The notes below the pieces were generated by a model. That model was not told the DNA's origin and did not search any database. It worked only from the letters and a program-made list of their open reading frames with translations. This document shows positions 25,366 to 36,198 of a stretch of 64,000 nt of DNA, piece after piece. How positions within the stretch are numbered: the stretch's first letter is position 1; the number at the start of each line of letters is the position of its first letter. The position numbers and the translations under genes were made by a program. This DNA is from Uloborus plumipes (taxonomy: Eukaryota; Arthropoda; Arachnida; Araneae; Uloboridae): positions 1-64,000 of the forward strand of contig JAXGGA010004479.1 in assembly GCA_038373865.1 (NCBI GenBank), in the 5' to 3' direction.

Positions 25366-26110
25366 ACTGTTGGGGTAAGAAGCCCTAAGCTGTTTCAGAA
25401 ACTTAGCATTTCACCTTGATGAAGAATTCAAGGATTGCATATGTGTCTGTTGTTTGGGAAAGGGGGGGGGGTTGCAGATTTAATTTCAGAATTCCCTGAG
25501 CATGCCAATTTTGATCTCTACTGTGACAATTTATTTACTTCTCTTGCGCTCCTACGTGATTATTTGTCTCAGCAAGGTTTTGTGCAAGAATCGGATTAAA
25601 AAATGCTCATGAACTAAAGTTACGTTGTTCAAAAAAGAAAAGAGAGGAAGTTTTGAATAAATGTCGATGACAGGTAAAATAATATTACGTTGGTTCGGTG
25701 GAATAATAGCAATGTCATAACTATTGCATTGAATCTTCATGGAGTTTATCCTATTGTAAAGGCTAAGCGATTGTCCAATAGCGAAAAGAAAGTAAGTGAA
25801 ATTGATGAACCAAATATATATGGTTGCTCAATACAATCGTTGCATAGGAAAAAGATCCCATGCATCAAATATCGGGAACTACCGGTTTTTGATCCACTCT
25901 AAAAAATTGTGGTAGCCGCTCTTCATTTTTATTTTAGAAGCTGCTGTACAACATGCATTGAGCTCAAGAGAGTTGAGTTAGGTATTATGGGGCGAGTTGT
26001 TATATTGCTTTAAATAAGACTCAGGTAAGATGTGCCCATTGAAGTAAAAGAGCTTATCGGAATGCAGCAAATGCAATACGTAGGTTTGCAGAACAAATGT
26101 TTTGCTGACT
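25366..26110 (+). pseudogene. piggyBac transposase remnant
   Basis: Plus-strand counterpart of the transposase in copy 1: the same Leu-Asp-Glu-rich segment (25400-25440), the FPEHANFDLYCDNLFTSL segment (about 25495-25545), then a broken middle and the Y-R...K-W region near 25840-25920. The Cys-containing tail continues to about 26110. Stops and frameshifts interrupt every part. Confidence 0.8.
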
Positions 26111-26402
26111 TTCATACTCAACAACACCAATAGTTCCTTGTTCTCTGAATCTACTTCCAGTTTATGTTAATTGCTGCTTTTATTTCTTCTTATAAATTGT
26201 CATTTTTAATATTACATCGTAGACAGAAAAAAAAATTTGGTAAAAAGTATGTACCCTCTGGTGCCTAGCGTCCCTTTTTAGGGACGATTTTTCTTTCTTA
26301 AATAAAAAATTTATTTTTTACATGATAATTTAACTATTTTTCCTGTCCATTAAACACTATTTGTAACCAGTATACAAAGTATCGTTGAAAAAAAAAATGT
26401 CT

Positions 26403-27186
26403 AATTTTGTCTACCAGTGTGATGAGATCTTCACTTGAATGGGGGACATATGCCTTTCCCTCCGCCATGCCTATTCCAGAATACGTAAAACTGCAGTATT
26501 TGAATGCTGCTGCCGAGCTGTTTCATATGCTCTGTATGGAACAATTTACATATCATAGAAGTGGAAGTATATTTTAAATTGGTTTTGAAACATCAATTCA
26601 TTGACGGGAGACAGAGAATGTATAAAAAATGTATCGTGGCACCATGCAACCACAACGTTTCTTATATGAGAGAACGTTTTCTACGACTCTCTTTACAGCA
26701 TAAAAAAAAAATCGTATGGTTTGTGTGACTCACTTTCAATGCTTATTCGGTGCTATCTTTTGCGAAAAAAGTTATAAAATAACAATCGATGCGTTACATA
26801 ACTAAACCAAAAGAATATGGTAAGAGTATTACAGTAAGTGTTTAGCAGCCCCTTTTGCTGGGAAGTATCATTATCAACCCTTTTAGTAAGCAGCTTGTTA
26901 AAATTAAGTATATTATTCATTCGGATACATACCCATGTACTGCTATGCTAAGCAAAAATATCGTACCTTCACTTTTTGACAAAAGTCAGTTATTATCACC
27001 AAGCGTTTCTTTTTAACTTAATTTACCTAAATACAATGTTTTATGGTCATTGAGAGTTTTAAAATAAATCTTTAAATGTAACATCTGCATCAAATAACTG
27101 GAAGCGCAAAACTTTAAAGAGTTATATCTCAGTTCAAAGTATACTGTCGATCCCAACTTTTGTGTTAAACACGGCATTATAACTGC
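26403..27186. other. Non-coding stretch
   Basis: Nothing recognised. The open frame at 26504-26728 has no known motif. Confidence 0.4.
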
Positions 27187-27603
27187 TACCCTAGCAGCAT
27201 AATCTCATCGGCCGATGATCGGCCATTCATCGAAACCCGATGAGATTCTCATCGGCCGGTGATCGGATTTCGATGAGTTTTCATCGGGAATTGCTCCAAT
27301 ATGTCTCATCGGCCAATCAGAATCCGAGCAGCAAAATCCGATGAGTTTACGATGAGATTTGGAGCAATTTACGAGCAGTGCAGTCCCGTACCGATGAATT
27401 TAGGATCAATTTTGGATGAAAATACGATGAGAGTTGGATCAATATACGAGCAGTGTAGTTCCGTGGCGATAAATTTTGGATCAAAATACGATGAGAGTTG
27501 GATCAATTTAAAGAAAAAAGAGAAAAAAGAAAAAAGAGCGCAGTTTAGTTCCGTGGCAGTGAATTTTGGAACCTCTTTTTTATTTCCCCCAACCATTTGC
27601 GAC

Positions 27604-27678
27604 TGGCCAACTCCAGCATCGAACCCGAGTTATCAGCGCGGAAAGCCAACGCTCTACCACCACGCTACCAAGTCTACG
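27604..27678 (-). pseudogene. tRNA-like module inside the MITE
   Basis: On the minus strand TAGCGTGGTGGTAGAGCG resembles an A box and GGGTTCGATGC a B box. Between them is an anticodon-type stem TTGGC/GCTGA around the 7-base loop TTTCCGC, which would carry anticodon TCC (Gly). The T-arm and acceptor do not pair well, so this is a tRNA-derived relic, not a working gene. Confidence 0.55.
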
Positions 27679-27834
27679 AATAATGAGACCAACACTGCAT
27701 ATTTAACAAAAATTTGAGATTGGGAAAATTTTCATCAGAAAATTTGATCTTTACGACCTCTTTCCGATGAAATCTGTAGCTTGGCATATTTTCATCGGGA
27801 AATTTGATTGGAAGTACATAGTTTTCCAATAACA

Positions 27835-28085
27835 CATAGCTCGGTTAATTTTCATCGGGAAATTTGATAGGAAGGATATCGTTTTTCGATGGAATATAGC
27901 TCATCTTATTTTCATCGGGAAACTTGATCGGAAGGATATCATTTTCCGATGGAATATAGCTCATCTTATTTTCATCGGGAAAAGTGATCGGAAGGATATC
28001 ATTTTCCGATGGAATATAGCTCATCTTATTTTCATCGGGAAAATTGATCGGAAGGATATCGCTTTCCGATGAAAAGTAGCTCATC
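27835..28085. repeat. 60-bp tandem repeats with internal hairpins
   Basis: About four units of 60 bp, each with TTTTCATCGGGAAA, GATCGGAAGGATATC and TTCCGATG..AT.TAGCTCATC. In each unit ATCGGAA faces TTCCGAT around GGATATC, so every unit can fold. Because 60 is a multiple of 3, a minus-strand frame stays open as a 20-residue repeat. Confidence 0.85.
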
Positions 28086-28267
28086 GAAAACCGTGCTCGG
28101 ATACTGATCGGAACGATATCGTCGTGCGTTACGGGATCAGTTTACGAGGAGTTAGTTGATCGGCCGAGCAAAATCCGATGAGTTGATGCTATTTGGGTAG
28201 TCTCTTGCATATGTTATCCTCAACATACCTATATAAGAGTGAAATTAAAGACTGATTTCTGTTACAG

Positions 28268-28408
28268 ATGTCGTCTTTTGCGATCCTGCATGGGATACGG
28301 TGCTCTGTTGGCCATCCATCCCTGCTGGACAAACGGCCTGGAGATCCTGCACACAGGTACTGCAGTATGTGGATTCGTTAGACATCAAGAGCGTCGTCCT
28401 GCCACCAG
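28268..28408 (+). CDS. Pdfr: Class B1 GPCR exon: hormone-receptor domain, part 1 (PDF-receptor-like)
   Basis: Internal exon coding the first half of the extracellular peptide-binding (HRM) domain of a secretin-type GPCR. The acceptor is a pyrimidine-rich stretch ending in ACAG just before 28268, and the donor is CAG|GTAGCT at 28409. The frame starts with the last two bases of a split codon, then reads C-D-P-A-W-D, LCWPSIPAGQTAW and RSCTQ. The Cys spacing and the CWP/PAG core are the family hallmark. It ends in phase 1, which fits the next exon. An earlier donor (CAG|GTACTG, ending at 28357) would leave phase 0 and break the frame, so the later one was chosen. Family membership is clear; the PDF-receptor assignment rests mainly on the transmembrane exons downstream. 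The preceding exon was not found. Confidence 0.8.
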
Positions 28409-31400
28409 GTAGCTTAGAATTTTTCAAATAATTAATATTTTTAATTTTTTTAATTGCAAGAACACACCACAATTTTTCCTTCATTTGAGCAATCAAGAAG
28501 ATAGCTTACTGTTCTCAGATTGACCGCACTTGTCGTAGCAGGCAAACTATTCCCTTTCTGATTAGTCAGGCTAGTCACGCGACCATAACCAGTAGTACAT
28601 CTAGGCCAGTCATTTTTCTGTATTTACAGCTATATTTTCGATGACCAAAAATATAGTTATGCTGCTGAAAAGATTTTTTTTTTTTTGCAGAAAAAAAGTC
28701 ATAGTTCATCATTTTAGGGCAATCGAAAGATACTTTTCATTGAAACACGTTACCCACTTTCTAAACATAAAGAGTGAGATTTTCCACCAACATATCACGG
28801 CATGGAACAAAATATAATGTTTCAAATAAAGCTTGTTAACATCTTGCAGAAGTTTAAAGTATATTTTCCCTTCAGAAATAATAATCAACGATAAAACATA
28901 ATACTTCAAAGAAAGATAATTAAGAAACATATTATAATAGTTATAATCACACCGGTCATTAATAGGTGAGACCGGGTTCAGTTAATACAGGATTAAGTTG
29001 ATAAAATGGTTTTCATTTTCAAGTACCTATCTGCATAGAACTAAGTAAATATCATGAATAAATAACCGACTTCTACTGATTTCACCTAAGCAAGCCTGTT
29101 AATTAGAGGGGTCAGGAGGATCAGTTGTCTCCTCCCCTAGCTTCGGGAAATCAACGTATTTACATGTAAATCAGCCTGTTTTTTTTTCTATTTTGCAAAA
29201 TCCAATCCCCCCCCCCCCCCCAACCCAGAAAAGTTCGAAATAACGGGCCTGCTGCAAAGAAACTTGATTTTCGCAGGAAATAGGAAAAAAATTACGAAAT
29301 CCTGTAAAGTTACCCAAGAATGAACTATAGCTTTTCGAAATTTTCTTGCAGCATGTATACAAAGTTGAAAAAGTTGTAAAAGGAAACTTCCATAAAATGT
29401 ATAGAAAGCGTTAAATTAAGTAAACTTAATTGAATTTACTTAACTTAAAACAAACTGAGTTCAAAAACTATTTAACGACTAAATCTTAGGTAATATTTTT
29501 GTTTAAAGCCTCTCACGTATTTTCATAAACCGAAATGCGATTTATTTTCCATCGTAAGTCAATACTTTGTTTAAAACAGAAAGCGAGACGAAAAATGCAG
29601 ACAATCGAGCGAACATTTCAAGTAGGAAACGTCATCCGCTGCACTTTTGCCGTTAGTTGATATCTACAAACTATTCAAAGCGGAATGAAATTATTCATTC
29701 CTGCCATTCAAATGTGCTTTAAAATCACTTTATTATCGATTTTTGCGGGTTAGGAAGTTTATTTAAAACTTGTCGAGCTAGCCTCTTTTCGTATCAATGA
29801 GTTTTCCTTATTTGTCCCTTATTAACTGTTCGCGGTTACGCAGTCGATAATTAAAAATAATTATTCAATTGTTTTTTAGTTAGCTTTAAGGCGTTATAAA
29901 ATGTTGTAAATGGGTTCCCTATCGAAAGAATTTGATTGTATTATGAAAATATACACTTAAATTAGTGTACATTACCGCGTAATAGAATAAAACTTACACA
30001 CTCTTTAAGGGGATACGGTGCCATTTATACCAAGTTTTCTCGTTATTTATTTTTTACTTTAGTTGGATTTTATTATTATTTTTATTATTATTAAATACTT
30101 TTGCTATTTTTTTAAATATTAAACTAATTAGAAAAAGTTTTGACCAAAAAAAAAAAATTCTTGCGGACATATAATTATAATGTAAACACTTATTGGCAAA
30201 CTGTTACTGCTTACCTCTACTAGTTTTGAAAAAAAAAATGCAACCCTTTTTTTCACATTTTGGATCGCGCTATATTAAAACCAGTATTATAAAAAATAAT
30301 CTGAAAATTTTCCTATTTAGATTTATGCCAAATTATCCTTGGAATATTTATATGAAAAAGTGAAAAAAGATTTAGGTTGATTACTCAAAAAATAAAACTC
30401 AAGGGTCAAGGGTTTTTCATGTTTTTTATATTTCTCATATTTTGCTGTAATTTTGCAGTTTTTTGGTCGAAAATATTTCCAATGAGCTTAATATTCAAAA
30501 TATCGCTAAAATATACTATAATAATACTAAAAGTGAAGTTAAAAGTAAAGAAAAAGAAACATTCATGTCATAGGTTCCATGTCCCCTTTAATAACCATAA
30601 CACTATCAATTTTATGATTCAGTGAAATTTCAAAGATCAAAACAATTTAAAAGAATTCCAATATTTTTACAAAAGTGTTCAATTTGTCGGCCAATTATTT
30701 CCAGGCAAAGCTTTAACACTGACCGCATGAAATAAAAGCCAAATTCTTTCAATGGGTATTAGGATTTTTTTTTTCAGTGGGGGCATTTCAATCACATTTT
30801 TTACAGCACAAAACCAACTACAATCATGAATGAAGAACAGCAGATGAAAGATAATATACTCAAATATGAGTTTCAATAGTTAGGGTCATTTCGTGTTTTA
30901 TTTCTCAAGACTATTAGCTGAGCCTAGATCAAAAATGCCAAAAAATTTAACTTTCGTTCAACTGTTAATTTCCAAATTTCCTCAAAATACTTTCATTTTC
31001 AAAACTTTTATATTTCATAATTTTTGTTAGTGTTATAGGCAATTAAAGAGTGTGTAAATCATTTTGGAACACTATGTATATAAAAAAACTATATTTACGA
31101 GAAGTTAGGGGTCACTGAATGGTATGTCCCTTTTTTGTCTGTAAAACAAGAATTTTACCGTGTATTTACCTTTCCTTATTAGTAATTTATTAATTTTAGC
31201 TTGTTTTCTTCAGCACAGCTCTTTATCTTTACAAAACAAGACAACCGTACAGTCTTATTAACTTACAGTTTTTACACCCATAAAATCATGGCAGTTATAA
31301 CTTCATAGTTAATCAGTTGCATTAAACGTCAATTGCACATCAACATTCATTCAGTGGGCATCCATATAATAATTTTTCTTCTGATACTAAATGTTTCGTC

Positions 31401-31551
31401 TTAATGGCTTATGGAAAATTACGTAAAACTTTCAAACAACTTCTTCATTTATTTTTCCCCAAGCATTGCATCTTTCCAGTCATGGTGTACGCATTGTTCT
31501 AAAATAAAAACAAGCAATTCCTGCAAATGTTATTCTTGTAGATTTGTGTGC
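28409..31551. other. Receptor intron, no gene recognised
   Basis: AT-rich intron. A C-run at about 29207-29221 and an old G/C-run repeat near 29103-29165 are the only notable items. Open frames here match no family I know. Confidence 0.5.
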
Positions 31552-31559
31552 TAATGGAT

Positions 31560-32906
31560 CTCAGGGGTGATTGTGTTCCGGTATTTTACCGGATTTTCGG
31601 TATTTTCCTGATCGATTCTGATATTTTCATGTTCGAAAATACCGGAAATAAAATATTTTAAGAATGCTTTTATATCTCCACCTCCGGTATTTTTTTGCTT
31701 CTTAGAATTTTCGGTAATTATACCGATAATTATAAATAATATTCATCGAATAGAAATGTTAAGACACCATTTTTTTTTAATTTTAATAAATGATGTTATT
31801 TGCATCCATTTTGATTTTGATCCCTTTATTTTTCAAAACTGCAATCAATTTACATCTGAAATAAAAATCGAATTTTTCTCATTTTTGATGCATATTACCC
31901 TTAGTTAGAAAACAAATAGATGAAATATCTTTTTATTTTTTTTAAAAAAGTTACAAATTAGAAAACAAATCGATCGAAATTATGTGTTCTTTATGAAAAT
32001 CAAAAAGTTAAAATTTGAAGCACAATTTTATTTTTGCTTCAATTATGTGGATAGTAAAAATACTGTTTATTGTAGAGCTTTTAATTGTAAATCTGAAGTA
32101 AGTTTATTTGAATTATTTTGTGTGCCATTTTCATACTTTTAACTCCTTAATTTTGAAAGTTGCGATCACTTTACATCCGCTGTGAGAACCAGATATTTCT
32201 CATTTTCGATGCTTGCTATTCCTTGTTAAAACGCAAACAAATGATATTTCTTTTTATTTGAATTAATTCATGAAAACAAAAGTTTTAAACAAAATGCCAT
32301 ACTCTTTAAGAATGTCAAAAACTTAAATGCTGAATATTTGGCTGAACTTTATTTTTGTTTCAACTATTAAAGTTTTTTAACCCATACATTCTATCTTTAA
32401 ATAGTATTTCACTTCAGTATTAATCAATATGAAATCTTTGATTCGGGTCATATTTTATTGATTAGGTGATTTATAGTACTGCATCTTGATAAATTCTTTT
32501 CCATATTTTCAGTAACAAATGCAACTTTCCGTATACTTATTTTTTATAAATATTTTCGCACAACAAACTACTAATTCTGTTAGCTTTTTACTTTCTCCTT
32601 AAAAAAACTTTTTGGACATAATTTGTACAACACCAGCTCAAAAGTAACTTTATTACTCATTTACGATTTAATTAAATGCATGCACAATACTTCGACTAAA
32701 AACTATTTGAAACTATTCGAATGTATGAAATGCGTCTTGCTTGTTTATTCAAGGCGATTAATTATCAAATATGTATAGTTATAAAATTAGGTGTGCTTAA
32801 GGGTTAAGTAATAAGGGCCTTTGTAAAAAAACATACGCCGCCCAACCCCACACATTTTCTCTTTAAAACTTTCAGGTATTTTTTCATGAACTCACAATCA
32901 CCCCTG
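31560..32906. mobile_element. hAT-type element, non-autonomous
   Basis: 1,347 bp. Ends (CT)CAGGGGTGATTGTG and CACAATCACCCCTG are perfect inverted repeats over 14 bp. An 8-bp duplication, TAATGGAT, flanks it (31552-31559 and 32907-32914). The first 170 bp repeat CGGTATTTT-type words in both orientations (CCGGTATTTTACCGG). The element stops 47 bp upstream of the receptor exon at 32954, so it lies next to the splice acceptor. No transposase seen. Confidence 0.85.
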
Positions 32907-32953
32907 TAATGGATCTCTGAATTACTTCCAAGTAAACATTGTTTTAATTTCAG

Positions 32954-33045
32954 AAGCCAAAGCGTATAGAGTGTGCAATAAAGACGGAGAATGGTTGTGG
33001 GGAAATTGGACCAATTACAATGAGTGCTTGAATTTCACCACAACA
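32954..33045 (+). CDS. Pdfr: Class B1 GPCR exon: hormone-receptor domain, part 2
   Basis: Exon of 92 nt between acceptor TTTTAATTTCAG and donor GTAAGT at 33046. With one base carried from the previous exon it codes 31 residues beginning EAKAYRVC and ending LNFTTT. It contains the conserved pattern C-x5-W-x5-W-x5-C (NKDGEW, GNWTNYNEC), the C-terminal part of the hormone-receptor domain, where the Cys residues form disulphides that hold the peptide-binding fold. NWT and NFT are N-glycosylation sequons. It ends in phase 0, matching the TM1 exon. The next recognised exon is 20.5 kb downstream, across an intron filled by transposons including a whole LTR retroelement. A small intervening exon cannot be ruled out, but none is needed to keep frame. 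Confidence 0.82.
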
Positions 33046-33307
33046 GTAAGTATTAATTGGCTTTTTCGTGAAACAATTTTTGTAATGTGCTTGTAGTTGC
33101 CTATTTCGTCAAGTTTCTAGCCAAGACGATTGCATCCAACTCCTATGCTTTAACATTATGAAGGGATGTCTTTAATGGACAAAAACTGCTTTCCTACCCA
33201 TTAAAAGCTTATTCTGACAGATGTTTCAGTTACTTTATCTATGTATGTAGCAATTATTCTTCTGAAATACTTTAAATACAAAATACAATATTATTTTTAT
33301 AAATTCC

Positions 33308-33793
33308 TTAACCCATTAATGCCTGACATTTTTTTCCCAAAGATATTTTGTATACTGGTTACAAACAGTGTTTAATGGACAGGAAAAATAATTTAAAAAA
33401 TATTGTGTAAAAAATAATTGTTTTATTATAGACCCCAGAGGGTACATACTTTTTTTACTAAAATTTTTTTCTGCCTATGATATAATAATTAAAAAGACAT
33501 TTTATAAGAAGAAATAAAATCAGCAATTAACATGAACTGGGAAGCTGGGAATAACTTTGAAAACAGCTTTTTTTCTTGAGATTGTGAACGATGTCATTCT
33601 TGATAAAGATCATAATAAAACTGCTACAGAACACACTCTACAATGGTTATATGCTGCAATCTGTTAATAACGAATTGAAACAATACCAAGGTACTAATTG
33701 AACACTATTATTTGGTTGAAATGTTCATTTTGGGGAAATTCAGACCCTTTTTGGACCGTTCCTAAAAAGGGACGATAGGCATTAATGGGTTAA
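33308..33793. mobile_element. piggyBac-type MITE (TTAA, family I)
   Basis: 486 bp with TTAA at 33308 and 33790, ends CCCATTAATGCC and GGCATTAATGGG. It is the same family as 15354-15877 in the opposite orientation, with GACCGTTCCTAAAAAGGGACG near its right end. Confidence 0.88.
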
Positions 33794-34434
33794 GCTGCTG
33801 AGCACTGCAAGCTCAAATCTAGAAATTGTTTGTTGAATTACTAAACTGTAACGCATAAAAAAGCGGGACATATTTTGGCGTTTCGGTGACTATAGTTTTT
33901 AATCGAAGTAACTCATGATTTAAAACAAATGCTGACAACAGTAAGAAATAGCCGATGCCAATTTCAGTGCGGTTGGTGTCAATTTGAGCACAGACTATTC
34001 CCCGCACTGTGTAAGCTTTTATGTGAGCATATATCGGAATTTCATTTTTATTTTTGTTGTTCTTAATAAAAAAAAAATAATATACATGTTTGAATAATTA
34101 TATATCTTCATAGATCTTACCTAAATTGTTTTAGTTCACAAATGACTAAAACCCACATTAAAATGATCATATATTAAGATATGTTGTCTGGGTGGCGTAT
34201 TGGGTAGACATTAACACTCATACGATTTAAGACACGAGATCTGGATCAAAGGTCCAAGAGGTCAGTCGGTCTGTTTTCTATAGTTGAAGCAAACCTAACC
34301 ACACTGTTAAAACTGAAGGTTGCAATCGGCACCTTTTTTTTGTAACATCAGCGCCCTCCCCCCCCCCCCCGAAGGGTGCCACTTGGCTGCCTTGGCACCT
34401 TTGAAGGTGCCATTTGGCTCTATGGGTGCCCTAT

Positions 34435-35384
34435 CCCTAGCAGCATAATCTCATCGGCCGATGATCGGCCATTCATCGAAACCCGATGAAATTCTCATCG
34501 GCCGGTGATCGGATTTCGATGAGTTTTCATCGGGAATTGCTCCAATATGTCTCATCGGCCAATCAGTATCCGAGCAGCAAAATCCGATGAGTTTACGATG
34601 AGATTTGGAGCAATTTACGAGCAGTGCAGTCCCGTGCCGATGAATTTAGGATCAATTTTGGATGAAAATACGATGAGAGTTGGATCAATATACGAGCAGT
34701 GTAGTTCCGTGGCGATAAATTTTGGATCAAAATACGATGAGAGTTGGATCAATTTAAAGAAAAAAGAGAAAATAAGAAAAAAGAGCGCAGTTTAGTTCCG
34801 TGGCAGTGAATTTTGGAACCTCTTTTTTATTTCCCCCAACCGTTTGCGACTGGCCAACTCCAGCATCGAACCCGAGTTATCGGCGCGGAAAGCCGACGCT
34901 CTACCACCACGCTACCAAGTCTACGAATAATGAGACCGACACTGCATATATAACAAAAATTTAAGATTGGGAAAATTTTCATCAGAAAATTTGATCTTTA
35001 CTACCTCTTTACGATGAAATCTGCAGCTTGGGATATTTTCATCGGGAAATTTGATTGGAAGTATATAGTTTTCCAATAACACATAGCTCGGTTAATTTTC
35101 ATCGGGAAATTTGATCGGAAGGATATCGTTTTTCGATGGAATTTTGCTCATCTTATTTTCATCGGGAAAGTTGATCGGAAGGATATCATTTTCCGATGGA
35201 ATTTTGCTCATCTTATTTTCATCGGGAAAGTTGATCCGAAAGATATCGCTTTCCGATGAAAAGTAGCTCATCGAAAACCGTGCTCGGATACTGATCGGAA
35301 CGATGTCGTCATGCGTTACGGGATCAGTTTACGAGGAGTTAGTTGATCGGCCGAGCAAAATCCGATGAGTTGATGCTACTTGGG
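34435..35384. mobile_element. GATCGG-rich TA-target MITE, copy 2
   Basis: 950 bp, nearly identical to 27189-28197 but with one fewer 60-bp unit. TA(T) flanks both ends. It sits inside the 34302-35554 element, so it inserted later. Confidence 0.87.
34851..34925 (-). pseudogene. tRNA-like module inside the MITE, copy 2
   Basis: Same module as at 27604. Here the anticodon stem reads TCGGC/GCCGA with all Watson-Crick pairs around TTTCCGC. Relative to copy 1 both sides of one pair differ. Confidence 0.55.
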
Positions 35385-35639
35385 TATGGCACCCTAAAGG
35401 CACCCCTAACACTATGGCACCCCTAAATCACACGGAGCCAAATGGCCCCTTCAAAGTGCCAAGAGAGCCAAGTGGTACCCTTCAGGTGGTGCCGCTGATG
35501 TTACAACTTTTTCACCCTTAAAGGTACCGATTGCAACCTTCAGTTTTAACAGTGCAGGCAGTGTCGTAATACTGTGGTTATGACATGAGTAGCCTTAACA
35601 ATGCTTACAGGTTAGGCTTGCAGCAACTATAGATGCGCA

Positions 35640-35775
35640 AAATCATCTTGTCCAAGCTGTATGATTATTGGGATATAATTAACTGTAGTTATTTTAAATG
35701 CACAAATGAATAAAATGCTCACGCAGATGAAGTCATTTCAGGACATAGTTTACCTTAGTTTAAAGCAGTAAGTAA
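35640..35775 (+). repeat. Minisatellite fragment left of the 12-kb block
   Basis: Contains TTTTAAATGCACAAATGAATAAAATGC..CA and GACATAGTTTACCTTAG, the same unit found at 48475-48690. It also resembles 34125-34190. Confidence 0.6.
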
Positions 35776-35821
35776 CCGCCCCTAAGCCAGGGCTAAGGCA
35801 GAAGCATGCAATATCTCGCCA

Positions 35822-36078
35822 AATCTGCTATTCCATCCATTTACTGCAGTTTCGTGCTTATTATGCACTCATCAGCATGGAGTAGGAACGAGTTGTACCG
35901 TACCAATGTACGGTCTCTCACTGGTGTTCTAATTTCACATTAGCTACCAGTTTTTTTTCGGTTCTCTTTGCTCTATAAGAGGATTTCTGCCTCGAACCCT
36001 GTTACTTTCCTATGCCATGCTGATGAGTGCATAATAAGCACGAAACTGCAGTCCATCGATGGAATAACCGAGTTGGCG
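35822..36078. mobile_element. Foldback-type repeat
   Basis: CTGCAGTTTCGTGCTTATTATGCACTCATCAGCATGG at 35850 returns inverted near 36015-36050, flanked by TATTCCATC/GATGGAATA. Arms are about 70 bp. A small inverted-repeat element; class unknown. Confidence 0.7.
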
Positions 36079-36198
36079 GTGTACTGCATTAACTTAGTTG
36101 TTTAAATGAACGAATTAATACACTGGCGGAAAAAAGAATCCCAACACCAAGAAAAATTTACTGTAGAGTAATGAAATTTGGGGAATGCAATTGTCTAG

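Larger units (their letters stand above)
23433..26402 (+). mobile_element. Decayed piggyBac-like transposon, copy 2
   Basis: Begins at TTAA 23433 with CCCATTAATGCCTAGCGTCCC. A second inner palindrome with GGGACGCTAGGC lies at 23812. The end decays into an A-run and ATGTC at about 26402 without the terminal TTAA, so it is 3' truncated. Orientation is opposite to copy 1. About 1.2 kb of unrelated sequence (about 23868-25105) interrupts it relative to copy 1. Confidence 0.8.
27189..28197. mobile_element. GATCGG-rich TA-target MITE, copy 1
   Basis: 1,009 bp between TA dinucleotides (27187-27188, 28198-28199). The ends CCCTAGCAGCAT..TCTCATCGG and CCGATGAGTTGATGCTA..TTGGG are imperfect inverted repeats. 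A TA target suggests the Tc1/mariner group. The whole element is packed with CATCGG/CCGATG words and holds a tRNA-like module and 60-bp internal repeats. It ends 70 bp before the first recognised receptor exon. Confidence 0.85.
34302..35554. mobile_element. Inverted-repeat element rich in GGCACC, split by a MITE
   Basis: Outer ends CACTGTTAAAACTGAAGG and its inverse CCTTCAGTTTTAACAGTG are clean inverted repeats, continuing as TTGCAATCGG / CCGATTGCAA. Removing the inserted MITE (34435-35384) leaves about 300 bp dense in GGTGCC/GGCACC. The target duplication is unclear. Confidence 0.75.

Noticed and set aside
27604..27678. Functional tRNA-Gly gene
   Set aside because: The acceptor and T-arm do not pair and it is repeated within a MITE; only a relic can be supported.
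27301..27717. 138-codon open frame on the + strand (and its twin at 34547)
   Set aside because: It lies wholly inside the GATCGG-rich MITE, is truncated in the second copy, and repeats words of the MITE (EQCSPV/EQCSSV).
28268..28357. Shorter first receptor exon using the donor CAG|GTACTG
   Set aside because: It would leave phase 0 and put the next exon out of frame, losing AKAYRVC; the later donor keeps frame.
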